Shown: positions 34,454-41,871 of the stretch, one piece after another
Numbering within the stretch: position 1 is the stretch's first letter
Layout: each line of letters begins with the position of its first letter
NCBI GenBank assembly: GCA_937911865.1
Contig: CALDSK010000166.1
Span: 1 to 64,000, forward strand
Source of the DNA: an uncultured Synechococcus sp.
Lineage (GTDB): Bacteria; Cyanobacteriota; Cyanobacteriia; Phormidesmidales; Phormidesmidaceae
Length of the DNA: 64,000 nt
Direction: 5' to 3'
The notes under the pieces: generated by a model
Seen by the model: the letters and a program-made list of their open reading frames with translations, nothing else
What the model was told of the DNA's origin: nothing
The model's database searches: none
Program-made: the position numbers and the translations under genes

Positions 34454-35557
34454 CTACGACTCAAACGCAGACAGCGCAGAACAAGCCCCGCATTTCCCAC
34501 AGCCTGCCTTCATATCTGCTGAGCGCAGATTCGCTCGCTTCAATCGCTCTCCAATTGACTGATACAGCGCGAACATAAAATCACTGTCCGGTGGAGCTTG
34601 GTCAGCGAGCGGCGTCCCCACAATCGGCACAAATGGCACCACAAATGGATACACGCCCAAATCAATCAGGCGATCGCACATCTCTAACAAAGTCTCCTGA
34701 CTATCGCCCAGCCCAGCTAGCAAATAAGTACTCACCTGTCCCCGGCCAAACACCCGCACTGCCGACTCAAACGCCTGATAGTAGTAGCTCAGCGGCACTC
34801 GCGCTTTCCCTGGCATAATCCTCGCTCTCACCACCGGGTCTGCGGCTTCAAAATGCATACCCAAGCTATCTACACCCGTCGCTCGCAGACGCTCAAACCA
34901 AACAAAATCATCAGGAGGCTCACACTGTGCCTGAATCGGCAAATCAACCCGGTTACGAATTGCCTGCGCACACTGCGTCAAATACGCCGCCCCCCGGTCG
35001 GTCACATTCGGCGTCCCTGTCGTCATAATCATATGCGTCACCCCGTCTAGCCGCACAGCCGCCTCAGCGACCTCAGCTAGCTGTTCCGGTGTCTTCTTCG
35101 CAATGGTTCGCCCGGCGGCTAAAGACTGACTAATTGCACAAAACTGGCAGGCCGTTTTGCGGTTGTCGTAGCGAATACAGGTTTGTAAGACGGTGGTTGC
35201 GAGCACATTGCGACTGTGCAACAAAGCTATTTTCCAGTAGGGAATACCTTCTGCGGTTTCCAAACCGTAAAACTTAGGCTGAGAGGGGAAAGAGATCGGT
35301 GCAACAATCTCCTTTTCTTTTAGTAAAACAGAAGCGCCGGTTGTGCGATCGCGCTCTACCACATAAGGAGACCTGGCCGCACTATCGGTAAATACCGGCA
35401 CCATCACAGTCGTATTCCCAACCGTCACCGCCTTGTGATCCGACGGACCGGCCCCGCCTTTTCGACCCTGCGCCCCTACCGAATCGCTAACGAGCTTTAG
35501 CCCTCTCGATTGCAGGTCTGTAATGACCTGCTGTTGATTCACCTGTCGTTGAGTCAT
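34454..35557 (-). CDS. MSMEG_0568-type radical SAM protein of the Nit1C cluster
   Basis: This 367-residue protein has an unusual cluster motif, C-I-R-Y-D-N-R-K-T-A-C-Q-F-C, i.e. C-X9-C-X2-C instead of the canonical C-X3-C-X2-C. That spacing is the known signature of the MSMEG_0568 group. A C-terminal C-G-K-C-G-A-C (residues about 355-361) may hold a second iron-sulfur cluster. The barrel part includes M-I-M-T-T-G-T-P-N-V-T-D and Q-A-Q-C-E-P-P. It would start radical chemistry with S-adenosylmethionine. It lies 12 bp after the nitrilase gene. The product is unknown. Confidence 0.88.
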   Translation of the reverse strand: MTQRQVNQQQVITDLQSRGLKLVSDSVGAQGRKGGAGPSDHKAVTVGNTTVMVPVFTDSAARSPYVVERDRTTGASVLLKEKEIVAPISFPSQPKFYGLETAEGIPYWKIALLHSRNVLATTVLQTCIRYDNRKTACQFCAISQSLAAGRTIAKKTPEQLAEVAEAAVRLDGVTHMIMTTGTPNVTDRGAAYLTQCAQAIRNRVDLPIQAQCEPPDDFVWFERLRATGVDSLGMHFEAADPVVRARIMPGKARVPLSYYYQAFESAVRVFGRGQVSTYLLAGLGDSQETLLEMCDRLIDLGVYPFVVPFVPIVGTPLADQAPPDSDFMFALYQSIGERLKRANLRSADMKAGCGKCGACSALSAFES

Positions 35558-35569
35558 GGCATTGAAAAG

Positions 35570-36685
35570 TTAATTATCGAGGGCAGGCACTGAAGCTTCT
35601 ATCGCAGAGGATGATGCTGTTTGAGCTGCTGGCTTATCTCTTATTGGAGTCGGCGCATCTATAGCATCACGACGATTTGAAGCACCGTTAGAGGTTTCTA
35701 CCGGCTGCTCAGGCAATCGACCGGTAGCGCTGTAGTCGACCGACATAGCAGGACCAGCCGTAGACGCGACCGTATAAACAGATTGATTGACCTGTAGCTG
35801 AAGCAGATCGGGCCTTGAGTAGTGACCTACCGAGTCCATCATGCGCTTACGCTTCGTGATTAAAGAGAAATCAAGATCTGCGATCGCGATTCCCTCACCG
35901 TCTCGAATCGGCTCGCACAAATGCACCCCTTCAGGGCTAATCAAAGAGGTGTAGCACCCCCCTTTCAACACTTTTTGCAACCCTTCAGTCGGCGCAATCT
36001 CGACAACCTGCTCAGGCGTCAGCCAACCCGTCGCACACACCACAAAGCACCCTGACTCCAGCGCGTGATGACGCATCGTCACCTCAGTCTGCGCGCCAAA
36101 AATTTCGCCCACCATAGACCCTGGAAACTGCGCACAGTGAATCTGTTCATGATCAGCCATTAGGCTATAGCGAGCTAAAGGATTGTAGTGCTCCCAACAG
36201 GCCAGCGCTCCCAGCCTGCCGATCGCGCTATCGCACACCCGCAGACCAGCGCCATCCCCCTGCCCCCAGATCATCCGCTCATGATAGGTCGGCGTTAGCT
36301 TTCGCCGCTTCAGCGCGCAGGTTCCATCCGCATCAAAAATCAGCTGCGTATTATACAGCGATCCCTTATCGCGCTCATTCACACCCAGCACAATCACCAT
36401 TTGATGGGTTCTGGCAGCCTTACTAACAGCCTCTGTCACGGGCCCCGGTATCGCTACCGCTTCCTCATACAGCTTCATATGCTCCTTGCCCATCAATACA
36501 GGCGGCAGCACAAAGGAGAAATAAGGATAGTAAGGAACAAGCGTCTCTGGAAAAACAACCAGCTGAGCGCCCTCTTTGGCAGCCTCTTCAATCGCTTTTA
36601 GCACCTTTTCCATCGTGCCAGACTGACTGTGCAGCACAGGAGAGAGCTGCACAGCAGCCGCTCTGACGGTTCGAGAATAGTTCAC
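35570..36685 (-). CDS. Nit1-type nitrilase (Nit6803/sll0784-like)
   Basis: This 371-residue carbon-nitrogen hydrolase carries all three catalytic residues of nitrilases: Glu in [10 protein letters not shown], Lys in [12 protein letters not shown], Cys in L-A-C-W-E-H-Y-N-P. It converts nitriles to acids and ammonia. The close relative in Synechocystis is sll0784. Translation starts at GTG with AGGAGA eight bases upstream. The last 40 or so residues are an extra Ala/Ser/Thr-rich tail, longer than usual. It is the second gene of the leftward arm of a Nit1C cluster, under NtcA-type control. A natural substrate is not known. The cluster has been linked to cyanide assimilation in Pseudomonas. Confidence 0.9.
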   Translation of the reverse strand: MNYSRTVRAAAVQLSPVLHSQSGTMEKVLKAIEEAAKEGAQLVVFPETLVPYYPYFSFVLPPVLMGKEHMKLYEEAVAIPGPVTEAVSKAARTHQMVIVLGVNERDKGSLYNTQLIFDADGTCALKRRKLTPTYHERMIWGQGDGAGLRVCDSAIGRLGALACWEHYNPLARYSLMADHEQIHCAQFPGSMVGEIFGAQTEVTMRHHALESGCFVVCATGWLTPEQVVEIAPTEGLQKVLKGGCYTSLISPEGVHLCEPIRDGEGIAIADLDFSLITKRKRMMDSVGHYSRPDLLQLQVNQSVYTVASTAGPAMSVDYSATGRLPEQPVETSNGASNRRDAIDAPTPIRDKPAAQTASSSAIEASVPALDN

Positions 36686-36710
36686 CGGCCTTTCTCCTAC
36701 ATCGCACCTT

Positions 36711-37193
36711 TTACATCGTCCAAGTATCCAAGATAAATGCGCCGTCCTTCCGATGCATCAGCACAATATCCATCACATCCAACGGATTAATCGGCGTAAT
36801 CCCTGGAATCAAAGACGGCTCACCATGCCCATACAGCGCCTGAAGTGCAAACCGACAGGCATATACCTTGCCACCATCTTCAATAATTTTCACCAGGCGA
36901 TTGTTCATAGCCAGATGCCCCGGAAAAGCCTCATCACCCAGCTTAGGAAATCCACGCTGCACGCCCAGTGTCACCCCTGGACCGTAGAGCAGCACAGATG
37001 TGTCGAACCCTTTAGAAATCAAACGACTTACCTGCAAAAGGTTCACCAGGCCAATCGACCCTACAAACGCAACCGTATGAAAAGTCACCAGCGCCTTCTC
37101 ACCCGGATCAGCCTTGACATCGGGAAACACTTTTTCCTCGTAGTCAACAAAAAAGTCACCAGACTGATGAGCAGGGGTTGTTACTTCAGGCAT
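36711..37193 (-). CDS. MSMEG_0572/sll0783-type nitrogen-starvation response protein
   Basis: This 160-residue protein is the first gene of the leftward Nit1C arm and matches the sll0783 type. Motifs include [12 protein letters not shown], the core [17 protein letters not shown] and [13 protein letters not shown]. The fold is probably DsrE-like. In Synechocystis the homologue is induced on nitrogen starvation and affects polyhydroxybutyrate formation. Here GGAG lies 10 bases before the ATG. A perfect NtcA-type promoter ends about 20 bp before that. Biochemical role unknown. Confidence 0.88.
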   Translation of the reverse strand: MPEVTTPAHQSGDFFVDYEEKVFPDVKADPGEKALVTFHTVAFVGSIGLVNLLQVSRLISKGFDTSVLLYGPGVTLGVQRGFPKLGDEAFPGHLAMNNRLVKIIEDGGKVYACRFALQALYGHGEPSLIPGITPINPLDVMDIVLMHRKDGAFILDTWTM

Positions 37194-37222
37194 TAGGAAT
37201 CACTCCAAAATATCTGATCTTC

Positions 37223-37264
37223 ACAGTAAAAGTTCAAAGACGCTCTTCTAGTATCTGTTGTTAC
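37223..37264 (-). promoter_or_regulatory. NtcA-activated promoter for the leftward nitrilase arm
   Basis: The NtcA box GTA-TCTGTTGT-TAC is at 37251-37264. Read leftward, exactly 22 bases separate it from a -10 element TACTGT (37228-37223 on the minus strand), fitting TAN3T. This is the class II NtcA layout used by nitrogen-starvation genes of cyanobacteria. The predicted start of transcription, near 37216, is about 23 bases before the ATG. Confidence 0.8.
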
Positions 37265-37334
37265 AAAGTCATAAAGCCTGACAGTTGAGACAGTAAAAAT
37301 ACGGGTATTTTATAAAACAACAATCAATCAAGAA

Positions 37335-37364
37335 GATTCACCTGTCCAAAAGTGCAGGTGAATC
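37335..37364. other. 10-bp perfect stem-loop between the divergent NtcA promoters
   Basis: GATTCACCTG (37335-37344) pairs with CAGGTGAATC (37355-37364) around a 10-base loop. It lies upstream of both promoters, so it is not a terminator of either arm. It might be another regulator's operator or a chance palindrome. Confidence 0.55.
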
Positions 37365-37445
37365 AGACCAGCTGCTCAATATATCTTCTCAGAATGCCAA
37401 AAACCAGCGTGCTTCCCTGTCTATAGAACGAGACTTAATCATTCT

Positions 37446-37487
37446 GTAGTCTCTAATACAAGAAAATCACTTTTTCATTTCTATGGT
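37446..37487 (+). promoter_or_regulatory. NtcA-activated promoter for the flavoprotein gene
   Basis: The NtcA box GTA-GTCTCTAA-TAC at 37446-37459 is followed after exactly 22 bases by a -10 element TATGGT (37482-37487), fitting TAN3T. Transcription would start near 37494, about 26 bases before the first ATG. With the opposite promoter it makes a symmetric divergent pair. Confidence 0.8.
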
Positions 37488-37519
37488 GAGAGTGTTGCTC
37501 ACGAGCTTCTAAAAGGTCT

Positions 37520-38821
37520 ATGCCGATGAACTCACATTATCCTGTTGTTATTGTTGGTGGCGGTCAAGCAGGCCTTTCGGTAAGCTACTGTCTCCAGCAG
37601 AAAAATATTGAGCATCTCATCTTTGAGAAACATAAAGTGGCTAGCGCCTGGCAGTCCAAGCGCTGGGACTCTTTTTGTCTGGTGACGCCAAACTGGCAGT
37701 GCCAGCTTCCTGGATTTCCTTATTCTGGAGACGATCCGCACGGATTTATGCAGCGCGACGAGATTGTTGAATACGTGCGCAACTACGCTAAATCGTTCGG
37801 ACCTAACCTGAAAGAAGGTGTCAGCGTTAATCAGCTGTCTTTTAATCAGCAGCACGGCTGTTACGAGATCGCCACTTCCGCAGGTCACTACAGCGCTAAT
37901 CAAATTGTTGTTGCAACCGGCGGATATCATCGTCCCAAGCAGCCCAGAATGGCTGAGCAACTGCCCCTAGAAATTACTCAGCTGCACTCTTCTGAATACA
38001 AAAATCCAGAGTCATTGCCAGCAGGTGCGGTCATAGTCGTAGGAACCGGACAGTCAGGCTGTCAAATCGCAGAAGATCTGCATCTAGCAGGTAGACAGGT
38101 TCATTTGTGTGTGGGTAGCGCACCGCGATCGCCCCGAGAATATCGCGGTAAAGACGTTGTTGATTGGCTCGATCAGATGGGCTATTACGACATCCCTATT
38201 GATGAACATCCGCAAAAAGAATCGGTTAGGACAAAAACCAATCACTACGTTACAGGTCGCGGTGGTGGCCGCGAAATCGACCTGCGACAGTTCGCCACTG
38301 AAGGCATGCAGCTATACGGTAAATTAGACGCCGTTCACGGTAGCCATTTGCGCTTTAGAAACGACCTCAAAGAGAACTTGGACTACGCCGATAGTGTGGC
38401 CGAAAGTATCAAAGGCACTATTGATCAATACATTGAAAAAGCAGCCATAGAAGCGCCTACAGAAAACCCCTTTCATCCTGTTTGGGAACCACCCGAACAA
38501 CCTCAAGCAGCAGATTTAGAGTTAGACCTCAAAACAGCTAATATTTCTACCGTGCTCTGGGCAACCGGATACCACATGGATTTTAGCTGGATAGAAATTC
38601 CAGCCTTTGATGGTAAAGGCTATCCAGGTCATCAGCGAGGCATCAGTACCATAGAAGGACTTTATTTCTTGGGTCTACCGTGGCTCTATACCTGGGGCTC
38701 TGGCCGCTTTTCAGGCGTCGCACGCGATGCTGCATACATTGCAGACCGCATTGCTTTACAACATCAAATCAATCTTCGTCAGGCAGCAGAACCCGTCAAT
38801 ACGATGGCGCTAGGATCATAA
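37520..38821 (+). CDS. MSMEG_0569-type flavin-dependent oxidoreductase of the Nit1C cluster
   Basis: This 433-residue flavoprotein resembles FAD/NADPH monooxygenases. It has a Rossmann FAD motif V-I-V-G-G-G-Q-A-G-L-S (about residues 11-21), a second dinucleotide motif V-V-G-T-G-Q-S-G-C-Q-I-A (about 177-188), and the link A-T-G-Y-H near the C-terminus. It probably oxidises the nitrilase-pathway substrate with NADPH and O2. AAAGG stands 4 bases before the first ATG and 10 before a second in-frame ATG (37526), so the second start may be used. It is the only rightward gene of the cluster. Confidence 0.88.
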   Translation: MPMNSHYPVVIVGGGQAGLSVSYCLQQKNIEHLIFEKHKVASAWQSKRWDSFCLVTPNWQCQLPGFPYSGDDPHGFMQRDEIVEYVRNYAKSFGPNLKEGVSVNQLSFNQQHGCYEIATSAGHYSANQIVVATGGYHRPKQPRMAEQLPLEITQLHSSEYKNPESLPAGAVIVVGTGQSGCQIAEDLHLAGRQVHLCVGSAPRSPREYRGKDVVDWLDQMGYYDIPIDEHPQKESVRTKTNHYVTGRGGGREIDLRQFATEGMQLYGKLDAVHGSHLRFRNDLKENLDYADSVAESIKGTIDQYIEKAAIEAPTENPFHPVWEPPEQPQAADLELDLKTANISTVLWATGYHMDFSWIEIPAFDGKGYPGHQRGISTIEGLYFLGLPWLYTWGSGRFSGVARDAAYIADRIALQHQINLRQAAEPVNTMALGS

Positions 38822-38822
38822 A

Positions 38823-38860
38823 AGGCTTTATCCTTGGCTAAATACAACAGGATAAAGCCT
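38823..38860. terminator. Intrinsic terminator between convergent genes
   Basis: AGGCTTTATCC (38823-38833) pairs perfectly with GGATAAAGCCT (38850-38860). On the minus strand the stem is followed by TTTT, so it should end transcription of the leftward hydrolase. The plus side lacks a T-run but may still slow polymerase. Confidence 0.75.
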
Positions 38861-38888
38861 GAGCAGCGTCAAAAAGAGTGCAAGCTGC

Positions 38889-39749
38889 TCATTTATTTAT
38901 AAGCGCTTTAGCGAGCGCTTGATTCTGATTCACAACCACCGAGACATGCCCTTCGTTTGGGTATATCACCAGCTTAGCCGTTGGGAGAGTCGCAGCAGTT
39001 CGCTTCACCAGTTCAAGAGGAACATTCTTATCTTCCTCCCCATAGAACAATGTCATCGGCATCCGAATCTCATCTAAGCTAAAATCCCACTTTCTGAAGT
39101 AAAGTCGAAGGTCGTAGACAGTTCCTCGTGTTCCTGAACGAAGGGCTTCGTTCAAAGCCTCACAGGTTTTCTCGACTCGACCTGGTGCTCTCAACACTGC
39201 ATAATCTGCTGCCGGAAGCGTTTTTTCTAAAGTTCTTAACAGCTTGTCCGGAGGACCATTGATTGCTCGCTGCGTCAATTTCATGGAGACTTGATACAGC
39301 CAAGGAAACTGCTTGATTAGAAACCAAGCCCAACGCCTGTGTTTCAACAAATCGGCAGTTGCAAACTCCCATGCGCCTGAAACGATCACGGCTGACTGTA
39401 ATCGATGCGGAATCTTTGCAGCACAGGCCGCAGTATAGCCGCCGCCCGACGAAACACCCAGCACTGAAAACTTGTCTACTCTCAGCACATCGGCAACAAA
39501 GGTGACATCCTTCGTCCAGTCGGAAAACCCACGATTGGGTTGAAAGTCTGACTGTCCTATCCCTGGACGATCGGGTGCAATCAGTCGTAGGCCTAATCGA
39601 GCCAATACTCCGTCACCTAACAACATCGGCTCGAAACGACAAGTTCCGCCACCATGAAAATAGAAAACAGGATGACCGTTAGGGTCACCGTATTCTGCAT
39701 AGGCTAACTGCCGATTGTCTGGTAGAGTCAGCAGATTTGTTGTCTTCAT
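38889..39749 (-). CDS. Alpha/beta hydrolase
   Basis: This 286-residue cytoplasmic enzyme shows the alpha/beta-hydrolase layout: oxyanion-hole F-H-G-G-G (about residues 31-35), nucleophile elbow G-V-S-S-G-G (Ser in the middle), an acid near Y-G-E-E-D-K-N-V-P, and His in N-E-G-H-V-S-V-V. There is no signal peptide. The family hydrolyses esters, epoxides or similar bonds. The substrate is not predictable. It is convergent with the Nit1C flavoprotein gene but has no NtcA box of its own, so it is probably not part of that cluster. Confidence 0.82.
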   Translation of the reverse strand: MKTTNLLTLPDNRQLAYAEYGDPNGHPVFYFHGGGTCRFEPMLLGDGVLARLGLRLIAPDRPGIGQSDFQPNRGFSDWTKDVTFVADVLRVDKFSVLGVSSGGGYTAACAAKIPHRLQSAVIVSGAWEFATADLLKHRRWAWFLIKQFPWLYQVSMKLTQRAINGPPDKLLRTLEKTLPAADYAVLRAPGRVEKTCEALNEALRSGTRGTVYDLRLYFRKWDFSLDEIRMPMTLFYGEEDKNVPLELVKRTAATLPTAKLVIYPNEGHVSVVVNQNQALAKALINK

Positions 39750-39903
39750 TTTGTCGTAGTGATAGCATCATCGTCACAGTCGAAGTATCAAAAGCAGATG
39801 ACAGTTATGAGCTTTGCTACGCCGAAAGCTTTACCTAACATCCATCCTCCAAGGAAATACACCAACACACGTATATCAAGTCTTGTAAGGTCACATTGCA
39901 CCC

Positions 39904-40695
39904 TTACAGCCCAAATTCAACCTGTAGCTCTTCCGTAACCTGTCTGGCTACCATTCGTTTACGGAACTTTCCGCCGTACAATCGTCCTAGGTCTAACAGC
40001 GTTTTTTTCTTATTTGCAAAGTACTCAAGATAATTATTATCTCCATGCCCGGTTATGTAAACTGCACCTGGAAAAGGAAGCGGTGAGAGAGGGCTACCGA
40101 TACTGTCAAAATAGCCGCGCTGAAGCTTATGCCGCATAAAAAACGCGCTGTCGTCTCTAGCACTAACCCTGTCAAGCGGCGTGCTAAACAGCGGCTTTAT
40201 CAGATCGTAGCGAACAATATTGCTTGTTCCGCATTTTGTATAGAATTTAGACTTTGGATAGATGGTCTTTCCACTGTCTTGATATTCAAACCCTTTATCA
40301 ACATACCATCCGTTGTGCTGACTATTTTCATTGACATAGGCAGCTAAGTTGCGACTGATGCAATCGTCCGCATCCACATGCATCACATGAGAAGGAGCAA
40401 AAGACTCTGCATAGACTGAGCCAACCCAGAGCTTTTTAGCGTGATCGGTTTCTTTCCTCAGTCTGTCTTCTGTAGGGTCACCAATTAAATCGGGTAGTGG
40501 AAAGTCAACCACACTGTATTCAACGTTTTCGTGGTCGAATTCGATAGCTGGCTTCTCATGGCAAACAACAACAACCTTGAAGTTTGATGCTGTCTGCCGG
40601 CAAACGGACTTTAAAGTCCGTTCAAAAAGAGCGCTTACAGTAGACCACGAGCGAGATGCGGCCCGACTTTTCAAGGGAATGACGAAGACTAACAT
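39904..40695 (-). CDS. Glycosyltransferase, GT-A fold (family 2-like)
   Basis: This 263-residue protein starts with a nucleotide-sugar-binding strand (L-V-F-V-I-P-L-K-S-R) and T-L-K-S-V-C-R-Q-T-A-S-N-F-K-V-V-V-V, as in GT-A transferases. The D-X-D-type motif is V-D-A-D-D, which holds the metal ion and the donor. It lacks membrane segments and seems to be a cytoplasmic or peripheral enzyme. Neighbours on both sides are unrelated, so neither donor nor acceptor can be suggested. Confidence 0.75.
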   Translation of the reverse strand: MLVFVIPLKSRAASRSWSTVSALFERTLKSVCRQTASNFKVVVVCHEKPAIEFDHENVEYSVVDFPLPDLIGDPTEDRLRKETDHAKKLWVGSVYAESFAPSHVMHVDADDCISRNLAAYVNENSQHNGWYVDKGFEYQDSGKTIYPKSKFYTKCGTSNIVRYDLIKPLFSTPLDRVSARDDSAFFMRHKLQRGYFDSIGSPLSPLPFPGAVYITGHGDNNYLEYFANKKKTLLDLGRLYGGKFRKRMVARQVTEELQVEFGL

Positions 40696-40861
40696 TTTAC
40701 CCCTCTAAAAACAGTAAAGAATTCTCTAACTGTTTCATTCTATTAGGTCAATCCATGAAAGCGATAGCACTAGGACAGTGAGCTAACAGACCATTGGAAA
40801 ATAGTAAACAATAGATCATAGGTACAAGGTCATGAGGGAAAGGCTAAAAAAAAAGAGAAAA

Positions 40862-41824
40862 TCAATTGCCCCAATCTCGCGCCCGTTGCAAAATAGAGCG
40901 ACTGTCCTGCTCAGGCGCATCTTCTTCTACCTCAGCTGGCTCATTAGTTTCAGGGGCATTATGCTCGGGGATATCGTCGTTCACAGCAGGAGGCGTATCT
41001 TCTGCTGCAGGCGGCGGTTCTACAGCCGGTGTCGGGGCACTTGGGTTCGAACTATCAGCCACCAAGCAACAGGGCAAAATAGGTGCATCGCTAAGCTCTG
41101 GAAGCTCTAGCCTGGTCAAGAACTGCTGCCATTCTTGGGCGACTGCTTCATCTTCAGGATTGGAGTATCGCAGCTGCGCCAGCTGAGTCAGGGCATCCTG
41201 CAAAAAGCCATAGCTCGCATACAGTGAGACTCGATTGCGATCACTCGCCTGCATCAAAGTCCTAGCAGCATCTGGCCCTACAGACTGCCGCTCTACCCAA
41301 CCATTTACCGTCATCCGCTCACCCTCGTCGCAGTCAATGGTCAAAAACCACTGATAGGCGCTCTCCAGGGGCAAATCCGAAAGCTCCAGACCAACAATGC
41401 CGCTACTCTCAGTATCACCTTCTAGCGAGCCCTGAAAAATCACCTGCTCGCGGCTGTCTCTTAGCACTAGCTCTGCGGCAGTCTCTTGAACAGGCGCAGG
41501 TAAATAAAACCAAAGAATCGGATTATCTTGAGTGGTCAGCGCGCCCACCGCTTCGTCAGTTCTTGCCACGCCCAGCTCTTCTACCGTGCGGCTATCAGCG
41601 TAAGCGATCGCAGTCAACGGATACTCCGCCTGACAGTTTCCCCGCGACCCGCCGCCGCGCCTACGTCCGCCCGGTCGCCCCGGATTGATCAAATTATCGG
41701 GACTAAACTCAATCGGCAAAGGTGGCAGCTGCTGCTGGGCGGCAGCAGGCCGAGCGTACTGAGATATCACCCCAGCCACTAAAGCAATAGACAGCAGGGT
41801 AGGTGCTTTCAGGAGAAATTTCAT
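40862..41824 (-). CDS. DUF928 domain protein, exported
   Basis: This 320-residue protein has a signal peptide (cut near A-A-A-Q), an Arg/Gly-rich segment (G-G-R-R-R-G-G-G), and the DUF928 domain (about residues 60-260). Domain marks are N-P-I-L-W-F-Y-L-P-A-P, then A-Y-Q-W-F-L-T-I and V-N-G-W-V-E-R. An acidic Pro/Glu-rich tail ends the protein. DUF928 proteins are nearly confined to cyanobacteria and often sit beside CHASE2/CHAT genes, as here. It lies 47 bp downstream of such a gene in the same direction. Its function is not known; a periplasmic sensor or scaffold is possible. Confidence 0.83.
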   Translation of the reverse strand: MKFLLKAPTLLSIALVAGVISQYARPAAAQQQLPPLPIEFSPDNLINPGRPGGRRRGGGSRGNCQAEYPLTAIAYADSRTVEELGVARTDEAVGALTTQDNPILWFYLPAPVQETAAELVLRDSREQVIFQGSLEGDTESSGIVGLELSDLPLESAYQWFLTIDCDEGERMTVNGWVERQSVGPDAARTLMQASDRNRVSLYASYGFLQDALTQLAQLRYSNPEDEAVAQEWQQFLTRLELPELSDAPILPCCLVADSSNPSAPTPAVEPPPAAEDTPPAVNDDIPEHNAPETNEPAEVEEDAPEQDSRSILQRARDWGN

Positions 41825-41871
41825 AGACGAAAGAGATAGACGAAAGGGGCACTCAAATCAAGTCGTGATTG

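Noticed and set aside
40603..40622. A perfect 20-bp palindrome (arms AACGGACTTT and AAAGTCCGTT) as a possible operator
   Set aside because: It lies well inside the glycosyltransferase coding sequence, in a segment typical of the family, with no promoter near. It is probably chance.
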